Source: CAMLFJ01 sp040902305 (GTDB taxonomy: Bacteria > Methylomirabilota > Methylomirabilia > Rokubacteriales > CSP1-6). From it: a stretch of DNA of 64,000 nucleotides. The DNA is taken from assembly GCA_040902305.1 (NCBI GenBank), contig JBBDXN010000125.1, forward strand, positions 1 to 64,000, in the 5' to 3' direction. Numbering within the stretch: position 1 is the first letter of the stretch; each line of letters begins with the position of its first letter. Below, piece by piece: positions 26,427 to 34,411 of this stretch. A program made the translations under genes and the position numbers. Below the pieces are notes generated by a model that was given only the letters and a program-made list of their open reading frames with translations, did not search any database and was not told the origin of the DNA.

Positions 26427-26588
26427 GTGCCTGAACTGATTGCCGCCCTCGACGCTTTCGTGCAAGAGCACCGCCGCCGCGACGAGCTGGACGGCCGCAG
26501 CGGCGACGATGTGGTCTGGATGAGCTGTGAGAGCAAGGCGTGGATTGCTTATCTTGCACGAGACGCTCAGGAGACCCTCGATGGCTGA
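26427..26588 (+). CDS. small protein, 53 residues
   Basis: GTG at 26427 opens PELIAALDAFVQEHRRRDELDG followed by DDVVWMSCESKAWIAYLARDA and a TGA. The composition and phasing are protein-like, and the stop overlaps the start of the next gene by eight bases (ATGGCTGA). The function is not recognised. Small proteins of this pattern (acidic helix, then a W-C-containing strand) recur as hypothetical genes. Confidence 0.55.
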   Translation: MPELIAALDAFVQEHRRRDELDGRSGDDVVWMSCESKAWIAYLARDAQETLDG

Positions 26589-28032
26589 GAGCACTAAAGC
26601 GTGTCCGAAGTGCCGTCTCATCAGCCCATTTACTGCGATTCGATGCGACTGTGGTTATCGGTTCGACGCACTGGGTGGTGCCCCCGTCTCCGAAGAGAGT
26701 GACACTCTTCCGCCGAAAGTGACACGCGCATGGAAGTTCACGTTCGGCTGGGGAGTTGTCACTCTATTGAGTGCAGGCACGCAACCGCTTTGGGGAGATA
26801 CGACGGCCACTGCCATGCAGCAGACCTTCGGAGGTGTGCTGTCCGGGGTGATGGTGATCGTAGCTTCACTTGGAGTGAGAAGGGGCAGCGGAATCGCCGC
26901 CTGGGTCCTTGTCACGTACGCAGTCTTTGACGCAGCGGTACGCATTGTCACGGCCTCGGGTGATTTCCTTTCCCCGGTCATCCTGTTCGCGCTTGCAGTG
27001 CCCTGCGCGCTCCAGCTCCGGCCTACCCTTTCGACCCCAGCCGAACGAAGGGTCTGGCCCCGGCTGCTCTACGAGCTGGCTTTCCTACAAGCCGCCCTTA
27101 CTACTTTGTTCGTTCTCTGGTCGTTCTTCGTCCAGTCGAGCGAGCTGAAGACACTGACCTTCTGGCAGGCCAATGCGCGGCACCTAGTTGCTATAGCGAT
27201 TCTCGTCGGCCTTGGACTCGCGACGTTGAAGCGGCATGCGTGGGCCGGATATGCCCTTGTGTTCTATCAATGCAGGGAGGTCTATTGGCCCCTCGTTCAA
27301 GGATCGCAGCCGCTTGCGGCTGCTCCGATGCTGTTGGTCGTGCTGTACGCGCTTGGCGCGTATTACCTGCATCGGGAACAAGCCCCGTTGGCTTTCCGTG
27401 GGCGTGCGGCAGTGGCGACTGTCGCGGTCGTAGTGCTGCTGAACGTTACGTTCTTCGCGCGGCCGACGCAAATGGACCGAATAGTTCAAGAGAGCGAGGC
27501 TCGGCTCGCGGCGGTCCCGGGTCTACGCGAACGATTTGAAGGCAACGCGACGAAGGCGAGCGCGCTCGGCGCGGAGTTAGCCCTCAAGGGCGCTCGGCGC
27601 CTGACAGACGCTCAACTAATTGAGAAGGCACGGTTACTCGCCGTCATCCTCATTCAACTGGACGATCACAACTGTGCTGAGGTGTTTCGCACAGGGCGGG
27701 GTGACATGACGGGCGCGCTGAACCGGGTAGAAGAGGGCATCGCGCGAGCGTGGTTTGACCTGGCGGTTGTGGCCATCACTGCTGAACATCTGAACACTTC
27801 GCCACCGCAGCCCTCGCCCTCGGAGGAAGAGACGAATGAAGCACAGATGAATGCTGTCAAGACTCTTGGTAGTGAGGATGCCGCCAGGTTCCGTCGAGTG
27901 GAAGGGGGAGACAACTTCGCGCGAGCCAGCGATGCCGACACATGCTGGGTGTTTCGCACGATGGTCGGGGTCATCCCACGACTCGACGTGCGGAGCCAGA
28001 GAACTCTGGCGCGGGTTCTCATGGCCCAGTGA
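26581..28032 (+). CDS. zinc-ribbon multi-pass membrane protein
   Basis: This 483-residue protein starts at ATG 26581. The N-terminus has a two-site zinc ribbon CPKCRLISPFTAIRCDCGY. About eight hydrophobic segments follow between residues 50 and 300 (for example GVLSGVMVIVASLGV, FALAVPCALQL, AILVGLGLATL). After the membrane part there is a soluble tail of about 180 residues with charged helices. No transporter or enzyme motif is recognised. Zinc-ribbon membrane proteins of this shape are usually annotated as unknown. The upstream 53-residue gene overlaps it and may be co-translated. Confidence 0.7.
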   Translation: MAESTKACPKCRLISPFTAIRCDCGYRFDALGGAPVSEESDTLPPKVTRAWKFTFGWGVVTLLSAGTQPLWGDTTATAMQQTFGGVLSGVMVIVASLGVRRGSGIAAWVLVTYAVFDAAVRIVTASGDFLSPVILFALAVPCALQLRPTLSTPAERRVWPRLLYELAFLQAALTTLFVLWSFFVQSSELKTLTFWQANARHLVAIAILVGLGLATLKRHAWAGYALVFYQCREVYWPLVQGSQPLAAAPMLLVVLYALGAYYLHREQAPLAFRGRAAVATVAVVVLLNVTFFARPTQMDRIVQESEARLAAVPGLRERFEGNATKASALGAELALKGARRLTDAQLIEKARLLAVILIQLDDHNCAEVFRTGRGDMTGALNRVEEGIARAWFDLAVVAITAEHLNTSPPQPSPSEEETNEAQMNAVKTLGSEDAARFRRVEGGDNFARASDADTCWVFRTMVGVIPRLDVRSQRTLARVLMAQ

Positions 28033-28402
28033 CGCAGAGGAAGGTCCAGACGATGAGGGCATAGTAGGTCAGCCCTAAGACCGCATCGCATCAAGAGCAG
28101 GCAGTCAGCACGCCGCCTCCCCAACCCGAAGCCGTAGCCGGGTGGGTGCCCGCGAAAGCGGGGATGCGGCCCGTCGAGGGCAAGAAAGGCAACATCCCAG
28201 TCATCGAGCCAGTCACAGTACGGGGCCTCGCTGGCGGCCTCGCGCTGGTAGCAGCCATACCAAACCGTGTCTTCCAGACATCGCAGGCACCGCCAGCACC
28301 GCAGCGGTGGCCCGCTGTCTAACCGGCCCCCGCGCGTCCCCTCCCCGACGCTGGGATGGGGATGATCTCGTCCTCAGGGGTGATGAGGGCTGATTTCTCA
28401 AG
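28033..28402. other. gene-free, probably decayed island DNA
   Basis: No convincing gene lies between the membrane protein and the internal tRNA fragment. Short frames have poor codon bias and conflict with each other. This is probably the end of the first island segment. Confidence 0.4.
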
Positions 28403-28427
28403 TTCGACACCCCTCAGCTCCACCAAA
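28403..28427 (+). repeat. third, degenerate copy of the tRNA-Ala 3' end (att-like)
   Basis: TTCGACACCCCTCAGCTCC followed by ACCAA matches the tRNA T-loop to CCA region, with exact identity over CCCTCAGCTCCACCAA (28412-28427) and mismatches before it. The rest of the tRNA is absent. It divides the island into a 28-kb and a 5-kb part and is followed within six bases by a strong hairpin and then an integrase fragment. Confidence 0.8.
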
Positions 28428-28432
28428 TCTTG

Positions 28433-28466
28433 ACGCGGGGTTACGGGGAAGCTCGTAACCCCGCGT
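28433..28466 (+). terminator. strong hairpin after the internal tRNA fragment
   Basis: ACGCGGGGTTACG (28433-28445) pairs perfectly with CGTAACCCCGCGT (28454-28466) around an 8-base loop, then TGCGTTTCG. It sits where a tRNA terminator would lie, as at the other two copies, but has an unrelated sequence. It could also be part of a recombination site. Confidence 0.6.
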
Positions 28467-28556
28467 TGCGTTTCGAAAGCCCCGCTGGTCCCGCGGGGGT
28501 GCCGTCCGGTGCCGCCCTTCCGCGGGCTCCGCCGCCGCAAGACGGTCAGGCCGGCA

Positions 28557-28676
28557 GATCTTGGCCTTCTCGAGCGTCTTGTGGAAGACCCGCCGCTCGA
28601 AGTTCGACTTCCAGATCGGACGGCCCTCGTCGGTGCAGAACACCCAGTCCGGAATCCGGTTCCAGCGCCAGGTCAA
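28557..28676 (-). pseudogene. tyrosine integrase fragment
   Basis: The minus strand reads LPDWVFC-like PDWVFCTDEGRPIWKSNF and then RRVFHKTLEKAKI, the region just before the HxxR box in phage-type tyrosine integrases. The catalytic HDLRH, second Arg and Tyr are missing, and the frame past KAKI is not integrase-like. The remnant lies next to the internal tRNA fragment, where such integrases normally sit. Confidence 0.7.
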
Positions 28677-28880
28677 GTAGGCGGAGATTGAATCGCTGCG
28701 CTGGGTGTGGCCGTCTCAGCGACTCGGCATCAGTCAATCGTCACCGCCGTCTCCACCGCCGTAGTGCCACGCGCAACGATCCTGTGCCCGACGATCTTCG
28801 ACGTGTCAGCACGCACACCGGCCCGCTCCCTGCCTTCATGCACGTTCCTCGCGCAGGTCAGCAGTCCGCTACAAACGGCC

Positions 28881-29162
28881 GATCTGCCGAAGGTGCTGGA
28901 CGTCGCCAGGCGCCCGAACGCAGTGATCAAGATCAGCGGCGCCTGCACGCTGTCCCGGGAACCGTACCCATCCGCGGACATCTGGGACCCGCTCGCCCGC
29001 GTGTTCGACGCCTGGGGCTCGAGCGCTGCCGGTGGGGTACCGACTGGACTCGCGCCTTCGCGGTCGTCAACTACGAACAGGCCGTCGAGGCCTTCCGCCA
29101 AGCCGATCGCCTGAGCGACAGTGAACGCACGATGCTGATGGGCGGTGCCTGCGCCAAGGCGC
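28881..29162 (+). pseudogene. amidohydrolase (metal-dependent hydrolase) pseudogene
   Basis: The frame DLPKVLDVARRPNAVIKISG continues to ADIWDPLARVFDAWG, breaks at about 29015, and resumes one frame over as LERCRWGTDWTRAF, then YEQAVEAFRQADRL and ERTMLMGGACAKA. This is the C-terminal half of an amidohydrolase_2 enzyme (2-pyrone-4,6-dicarboxylate hydrolase-like) with the WGTDW metal-site motif. Loss of a single base explains the break. Both the N-terminal half and the normal C-terminus are missing. Confidence 0.75.
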
Positions 29163-29190
29163 ATCTCTCCGAGAAAGGGCTAGTCGCGGC

Positions 29191-30162
29191 CTATCGTCGA
29201 GTGCCCGGCCGCCACCCCTCCACCAACCCGGCGACGCCCCCGGGCATGAACCGCATCGCGAGCACCAGTAGCGCCCCGAACACCGGGTGCACGAGGTTCG
29301 GGGACACCGTGCCGGCGATGTCGGGCCAGAACTGCAGGAAGAGTCCCCCGGCGACGGCGCCCCAGACCGAGGTCATCCCGCCGAACACCGAGCCGACTAG
29401 CAAGAGGATCGACAACCAGTAGGTGAAGCTCTCGGGCGCGATGAAGTCGAGCAGCAAGGCGGCAAGCGCCCCCGCCATGCCGGCGTACGCTGCCCCCACC
29501 GCGAAGATCGCCGCCGTGTAGTGGGCGAGGTCGATCCCCGCGGCCTGAGCGGCGACGGGGTGGTCACGCATCGCGCGGATCGCGCGCCCGATGCGCCCGG
29601 CGACCAGGTTCCTTGCCATCCAGAGCAGCAGCGCGAGGATGGCGAGGGTCACCAGGTACCACCATTGATCTTGGTCCAGGGGCAGGCCGGCCGGCGCGCT
29701 CGGCCGATCGAGGTAGAGGCCCTGCACACCACCGGTCCACGGGTGCAGGTGGCTCGACTTGAGCGTTTGCGGCACGGCCAGAGCGAGCGCGAACGTCGCC
29801 AGGGCGAGGTAGAAGCGGGTGAGCCGCGCCACCACGCGCCCGAAGAGGTACCCGGCGACCAGGCACATCAGCGGAGCGGCGAGGATCCCCACGTAGGCGG
29901 ACACGCCGGCGTGGCGCATCATGACCGCCAGGGTGTAGGCGCCCAGCCCGTAGAAGGCGCCGTGACCGAGCGAGATGAACCCCGCCTGACCGGTGATCAG
30001 GTTCAGGCCCACGATGGCGATCGCGTGAGTACCGGCAAAGGCAAGCTGATAGGTCCGGAAGCCCCAGAGCACGAACGGGAGTACGAGCGCGCACACGACG
30101 ACCGACGAGACGGCGAGGCGGTCTGCGAGGACCGCCGCCACCTTCCCGTTCAGTCGTGCCAT
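29191..30162 (-). CDS. branched-chain amino-acid type ABC transporter permease (LivM family)
   Basis: This 323-residue inner-membrane permease has about nine hydrophobic helices, the LivM signature ITGQAGFISLGHGAFYGLGAY near residue 57 and the cytoplasmic loop with GRAIRAMRDHPVAAQAAGID near residue 195 that docks on the ATPase. It is full length and intact, but no LivF, LivG, LivH or binding protein lies beside it, so it is an orphan in this island remnant and would need subunits from elsewhere. It ends next to the amidohydrolase pseudogene. Confidence 0.88.
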   Translation of the reverse strand: MARLNGKVAAVLADRLAVSSVVVCALVLPFVLWGFRTYQLAFAGTHAIAIVGLNLITGQAGFISLGHGAFYGLGAYTLAVMMRHAGVSAYVGILAAPLMCLVAGYLFGRVVARLTRFYLALATFALALAVPQTLKSSHLHPWTGGVQGLYLDRPSAPAGLPLDQDQWWYLVTLAILALLLWMARNLVAGRIGRAIRAMRDHPVAAQAAGIDLAHYTAAIFAVGAAYAGMAGALAALLLDFIAPESFTYWLSILLLVGSVFGGMTSVWGAVAGGLFLQFWPDIAGTVSPNLVHPVFGALLVLAMRFMPGGVAGLVEGWRPGTRR

Positions 30163-30363
30163 GCTCGATGCCCTCTCTCTCCGCGCCGCGATCGCGGCAC
30201 ACCCGGAACCATACGGCGGGCGCGCGCCGAGATCCAGGGACGGCGGCGCCCTCGATGCGCTAACATCGCCGTTGAAGCGGTCACGCTCAACCGGCCGGTT
30301 CTACGAGACGCTCGGCTTCACCGCGTCGCACGAGGGCATGAAGCGACACCTGGAGGGCAGCCG

Positions 30364-31056
30364 ATGAAGCGGATGGGCGTGCTCGGCGGCATCAGCGCGC
30401 AGGCCACGATGGACTTCGAGGCGCGGGTGCACCGCATCGCGCAGCGCCTCGTCCCGCAGCATCGGAACGAGGGCTATCCGCCGATGATCGTCTGGTACCA
30501 TCGCCGCCCGCCGATCCGCATGGACGTCGACGGGCGTCCCGCCGAGCCGCGCGCGATCGACCCGGAGCTGGTCGAGGCGGCGCGCTGGCTCGGCCAGATT
30601 GTGGACTTCGTCGTGATCCCGTGCAACGCCGCGCACGTCGGCCTCGAGGCGATCCGCGCCGCGGCGGGCCGCCCGGTGCTGAGCATGATCGACGTCACGA
30701 TGGCGGAGGTGGCACGGCGGGGATGCCGGCGCGTCGGCGTGACCGGCTTCACCGGAGCCCCCGCCGTCTACCTCGACCCGCTGCGCGCGCGCCGGATCGA
30801 GTGCGCCACCATCAACGAGGGGACGCAGGCGCCGCTCGACGCAGCGATCCACGCGGTGGCGGAGGGCCGCGACGGCGCGGTGGAGGTGGCGGCCGCGCGG
30901 GCGGTCGTCGAGACGCTGCGGGGCGCCGGGGCCGACGGGGTCGTGCTGGGCTGCACGGAGATCCCCCTGCTTCTGCCCGGGGAGGACGACGCCCCCGACC
31001 TGATCAATCCCCTGGCCCTGCTGGCCGAGGCCGCCGTGCGCTTCGCGATCGCCTGA
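30364..31056 (+). CDS. aspartate/glutamate racemase family protein
   Basis: This 230-residue protein has the two active-site cysteines of the Asp/Glu racemase superfamily: IPCNAAH (about residue 83) and LGCTEIPLL (about 197). The glycine-rich start MKRMGVLGGISAQATMDF is the phosphate/carboxylate-binding opening of this fold. ATG 30364 directly follows a GGAGGGCAGCCG sequence. The amino-acid substrate cannot be told; related enzymes also act as hydantoin racemases or arylmalonate decarboxylases. It is intact. Confidence 0.88.
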   Translation: MKRMGVLGGISAQATMDFEARVHRIAQRLVPQHRNEGYPPMIVWYHRRPPIRMDVDGRPAEPRAIDPELVEAARWLGQIVDFVVIPCNAAHVGLEAIRAAAGRPVLSMIDVTMAEVARRGCRRVGVTGFTGAPAVYLDPLRARRIECATINEGTQAPLDAAIHAVAEGRDGAVEVAAARAVVETLRGAGADGVVLGCTEIPLLLPGEDDAPDLINPLALLAEAAVRFAIA

Positions 31057-31073
31057 GGGCGGGAGGCGCCCGG

Positions 31074-31368
31074 TCACTTCAGCGTGTAGCGCGCCTGCTC
31101 CCACTCGAGGAGGGCGGGGCCGCTCGGCGAGTGCCGGTCCTGCTCCACCACGGCACGCCGTGCTCGGCCATGTGAATGGGATACGGCTCTCGATCAGGGA
31201 CCGGCCCTCCTCGGCCATGTCGCGGTGACGGCCGGGCGCGAAGTCGGGCTTCAGCTTCGCGCACACCTCCCGCAGTCGGTAAAGACGGGATATTTCGCCT
31301 CGGCGGCGAACGGCGCCGCGCGCCCGGCGCCGGGGTCGCTCACGCCGACGCTCGTCGCGTCCTTCATC
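31074..31368 (-). pseudogene. decayed minus-strand gene of unknown kind
   Basis: Protein-like pieces are spread over two or three frames: AEAKYPVFTD, then LREVCAKLKPDFAPGRHRDM and SLIESRIP, and finally SPSGPALLEWEQARYTLK before a TGA at 31074. The frames change at least twice, so the gene is broken. The family was not recognised. Confidence 0.4.
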
Positions 31369-31471
31369 CCAAGCACAGGGTCGGAATAGAACGGCGTTTC
31401 CTGTATGCTCCGTCGTGGAATCCAAAGCGCATCGCACGCATTCTCGCGGCCAGCCGCACAAGGGGGACACG

Positions 31472-32218
31472 ATGAGGTCTTACGAGAAGGGCAACGTCCG
31501 CATTCACTACCAGGAAGCCGGTTCCGGCTTCCCGCTGTTCGTTATCCCCGGCGGGGGCCAGAACTCGACCATCGGCTTCATGTCGGACCGGGCGCCGTTC
31601 AACGCGACCGAGGACTTCAAGGACGAGTACCGCTGCATCACGGCCGACCTGCGCAACGCTCCCAGCGGCCAGTCCTCTGGGCCGCTCGAGATCGACCGGC
31701 CGTGGGACTCCTATGCCGACGACCACCTCGGCCTCATGGATCACCTGGGCATCAGGCGCTTCATGGTGATCGGCTACTGCATCGGCGGCCCGTTCATCTG
31801 GAAGCTGCTCCAGCGCGCGCCGGAGCGCATCGTCGCCGCGGTCGTGTCGCAGCCCGTCGGCTTCCGCAAGGAATCGAACCCCATGTACGACAACAGCATG
31901 CAGACCTGGGGGCCGGCGCTGGTCAAGCAGCGGTCTGACCTCACGATGGACATGATCGACAAGTTCCTGACCCGGATGTACGTCACCAACGCCGATTTCG
32001 TGTTCAGCGTGCCGCGTGAAGTCGTCAAGGGCTGCCCGGCGCCGGTGCTGGTCATGCCGGACGAGACCCCGTCGCACCCCTACGAACCCGCCATCGAGTC
32101 GGCGATGCTGGCACCGAAGTCCGAGTTGACCTTCTTCCCGTGGAAGGACACGCAGGAGAAGATCCCGCTTGCGGTGCGGCACGTACGTACGTTCCTCAAG
32201 GCGAACCGGCCGGCGTGA
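31472..32218 (+). CDS. alpha/beta hydrolase with cysteine nucleophile
   Basis: This 248-residue hydrolase has the nucleophile elbow GYCIGG near residue 109, where Cys stands in place of the usual Ser (as in dienelactone hydrolase-type enzymes). An oxyanion loop IPGGGQNS and a C-terminal acid/His region (VMPDETPSHP, then LAVRHVRTF) are also present. ATG 31472 has AGGGGGA before it. It lies between an amino-acid racemase and a metallo-beta-lactamase-fold protein on the same strand, but the gaps are wide enough that they need not be one operon. The substrate is unknown. Confidence 0.82.
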   Translation: MRSYEKGNVRIHYQEAGSGFPLFVIPGGGQNSTIGFMSDRAPFNATEDFKDEYRCITADLRNAPSGQSSGPLEIDRPWDSYADDHLGLMDHLGIRRFMVIGYCIGGPFIWKLLQRAPERIVAAVVSQPVGFRKESNPMYDNSMQTWGPALVKQRSDLTMDMIDKFLTRMYVTNADFVFSVPREVVKGCPAPVLVMPDETPSHPYEPAIESAMLAPKSELTFFPWKDTQEKIPLAVRHVRTFLKANRPA

Positions 32219-32541
32219 TCCCGATGCCCGCGAGCAAGTACGTCCACCCCACGGGGTGGGTCCAGCCCGCGGTCTCGGCGGTTCTCCAACCACAGCCAGC
32301 TGGCGATGATCGAGGCCGCCCGCACGCGCCGGAGCGTGAAGATCGAGCGCGTCGAGGCCTAGCGCGCGCCCGGCGATGTCAAGCAGGCGACTCCCCGTCG
32401 TCTCCAGTCGCCTATACTCCCACCCTCGGGCTGGCGTAGAATCTTGACTCGATATGGATGGCCATGACCGATCGGGTTGCCGCGGTTTCGTTCCGTATAC
32501 TCAGCCAATAACAACGCGTCAACGCTCCCTGGGAGGACACC
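32219..32541. other. intergenic region with a short gene-end relic
   Basis: A 30-codon tail in one frame (RFSNHSQLAMIEAARTRRSV, then KIERVEA and TAG at 32360-32362) has good codon bias and looks like the end of a lost gene. The rest holds no gene. A ribosome binding site (GGGAGGA) precedes the next ATG. Confidence 0.4.
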
Positions 32542-33366
32542 ATGCTGAGAGCCCTATCCCTGTTCGTGGTCGGCGTGTGCGCCAACGTTCTCGTCGCCGT
32601 GCCGGTGTTTGCGCAATCGCCAGCCGAAGTCACGCTTACCCGCATCGACTGCGGCACCGGCGCCACGCCGACGGACGTTGGCCAGCGCTTTACCGACACG
32701 TTCGCGTACAAGGATCTCAAGCTGACGTTCACGTTCAGCTGCTACCTGCTCAAGCACGGCAACGAATACATGGTGTGGGACACTGGCTTCGCACCCGGCA
32801 CGAGTCCCAACGCGCCGAAAGTCGGCATCGTCGATCGCCTGAAGGAGCTCAAGGTTGCGCCCGAGCAGGTCAAGTACGTCGGCATCAGCCACTTTCACGG
32901 AGACCATACCGGCCAGCTCGCGCCGTTCACGAACGCGACCCTGCTCATCGGCAAGGGCGACTGGGACGGGATCACCGCGCCGACGCCAATGCAGGGCGCG
33001 AATGTCGCGGGCTTCAAGAGCTGGATCAGCGAAAACAGAAAGGTCGAGCCGCTGACCGGGGACAAGGACGTGTTCGGCGACGGCAGCGTGATCGTTCTCA
33101 GGATGCCGGGTCACACGCCGGGCCACAGCTGCCTGCTGGTCAGGCTGAAGGAAATGGGCCCGGTGCTGCTCACCGGCGACCTCGTCCACTTCCGCGAGAA
33201 CTATGAAGGCGGCGGCGTACCGAGCTTCAACTTCGACCGCGCCGCGACGGTAGCCTCGATCGAGCGCATGAAGCAGATCGTCGCCAACCTGAAGGCGACT
33301 GTCGTCATCCAGCACGACACGCGCGACATCGGCAAGCTGCCGGCGTTCCCAGCTGCCGCGAAGTAA
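32542..33366 (+). CDS. exported metallo-beta-lactamase-fold hydrolase (AHL lactonase-like)
   Basis: This 274-residue protein has a signal peptide (LFVVGVCANVLVAVPVFAQ, cleavage after about residue 25). The dinuclear zinc motif HFHGDH lies near residue 117, with GHTPGH and LLTGDLVHF as the later ligands. The arrangement follows N-acyl-homoserine lactonase-type enzymes, but the exact substrate is open. It is the last gene before the right-hand island repeat. A GC-rich hairpin (33382-33399) 15 bases after the stop may terminate it. Confidence 0.87.
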   Translation: MLRALSLFVVGVCANVLVAVPVFAQSPAEVTLTRIDCGTGATPTDVGQRFTDTFAYKDLKLTFTFSCYLLKHGNEYMVWDTGFAPGTSPNAPKVGIVDRLKELKVAPEQVKYVGISHFHGDHTGQLAPFTNATLLIGKGDWDGITAPTPMQGANVAGFKSWISENRKVEPLTGDKDVFGDGSVIVLRMPGHTPGHSCLLVRLKEMGPVLLTGDLVHFRENYEGGGVPSFNFDRAATVASIERMKQIVANLKATVVIQHDTRDIGKLPAFPAAAK

Positions 33367-33471
33367 CACTTTGGCAGCCTTGGGCTCGGGTCCGAGCCCC
33401 CTGCTGCACGGCTAGGCTCCGATGGTGCTGGTAGCACCTGCGAGCCGCGGAAGGTGACCCTAGGTCATAGC

Positions 33472-33501
33472 CAGGGGTTCGAGCCCCCTCAGCTCCACCA
33501 A
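33472..33501 (+). repeat. right-end copy of the tRNA-Ala 3' end (attR)
   Basis: These thirty bases are identical to positions 45-74: the T stem and loop, the 3' acceptor strand and CCA plus one A. The 5' half of the tRNA is not here. It marks the probable right boundary of the inserted DNA. Confidence 0.9.
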
Positions 33502-33520
33502 AGCTTGAGCAGGGCCGACC

Positions 33521-33566
33521 CGGGGCAGACGGCGCGCACGCCGCGTCGCCTGCCCCGTCGTCTTTC
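33521..33566 (+). terminator. terminator downstream of the right-end tRNA fragment
   Basis: CGGGGCAG (33521-33528) pairs with CTGCCCCG (33550-33557), with an inner CGGCG/CGCCG stem, followed by TCGTCTTT. The layout and tail match the hairpin after the complete tRNA at 94-139. This is likely the original tRNA terminator. Confidence 0.7.
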
Positions 33567-33568
33567 CC

Positions 33569-34393
33569 TCAGCTCTGCATGAAGCCGGCGAGGTCCGCCG
33601 AGGACACCCCGCGGTCGACGTAGGCGAAGGTGCCCGCGTCCTTCACCTCGCGGGCCGCGTCGAGCAGGCCGCTCATCGCGGTGCGGTAGAGCGAGGTCGC
33701 CAGGCTGATCCGCTTCACCCCGGCCGCGGTCAGCTCGGCCACCGTGAACGATCGGCCCTTGATGCCCACCATGAAGTTCACCGGCTTCTTCACCGCGACG
33801 CACACCGCGCGCACCGCGGCCAGATCGGGCAGCCCCGGCGCCATGAGCACGTCCGCGCCCGCCTGCTCGAACGCCTGCAGCCGCTCGATGGTGTCGGCCA
33901 GGTCCGGATTGCCGCGCAGGAAGTTCTCGGTTCGCGCGGTGAGCGTGAACGGAAAGGACTGGGCGCGCGCCGCCGCCACCGCGGCGGCCACCCGCTCGGT
34001 CGCGGTGACGATGTCGAAGAGCGGCTTCTCCTTGTCGCCGGTCGCGTCCTCGATGGAGCCGCCCACCAGCCCCACCGAGGCGGCGAGGCGGATGGTCTCG
34101 GCGGCGGCCGACGGCGCGTCGCCGAACCCCTTCTCGAGATCGGCGGCGACCGGCAGGTCCGTCGCCTCCACGATGGCCCGCGAGTGGGCGAGCGCTTCCT
34201 CGCGTGTCACCTTGCCGTCGCGACGGCCGAGGGTCCCGGCCGAGGCGCCGCTCGAGGTGGCCAGCGCCACGAATCCGAGCGCGGCGAGGATGCGGGCCGA
34301 GCCGGCATCCCAGGGATTGGGAATCACGAAGGCCCCGGGCGCCTCGTGGAGCGCGCGAAAGCGGGCGGCCTTGTCGTTCTGGCTGACGGGCAT
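33569..34393 (-). CDS. isocitrate lyase/PEP mutase family protein
   Basis: This 274-residue enzyme has a TIM-barrel. The family pattern is seen in FVIPNPWDAGSARILAALGF at the start, ADLEKGFGDAP (metal-site acid), GGSIEDATGD, and TARTENFLRG. The usual KKCGH-type lyase motif is absent, so it is probably a PEP mutase/phosphonopyruvate-hydrolase or 2-methylisocitrate-lyase relative rather than a true isocitrate lyase. ATG 34393 has AGGAGG upstream. It converges on the tRNA fragment and its terminator. Confidence 0.87.
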   Translation of the reverse strand: MPVSQNDKAARFRALHEAPGAFVIPNPWDAGSARILAALGFVALATSSGASAGTLGRRDGKVTREEALAHSRAIVEATDLPVAADLEKGFGDAPSAAAETIRLAASVGLVGGSIEDATGDKEKPLFDIVTATERVAAAVAAARAQSFPFTLTARTENFLRGNPDLADTIERLQAFEQAGADVLMAPGLPDLAAVRAVCVAVKKPVNFMVGIKGRSFTVAELTAAGVKRISLATSLYRTAMSGLLDAAREVKDAGTFAYVDRGVSSADLAGFMQS

Positions 34394-34411
34394 GGTGGGC
34401 CTCCTTTGGGG

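Noticed and set aside
33382..33471. A possible second complete tRNA before the right end repeat
   Set aside because: A 7-bp hairpin and a D-arm-like stem are present, but no acceptor partner to CAGCTCC exists, so only the tRNA 3' end is there.
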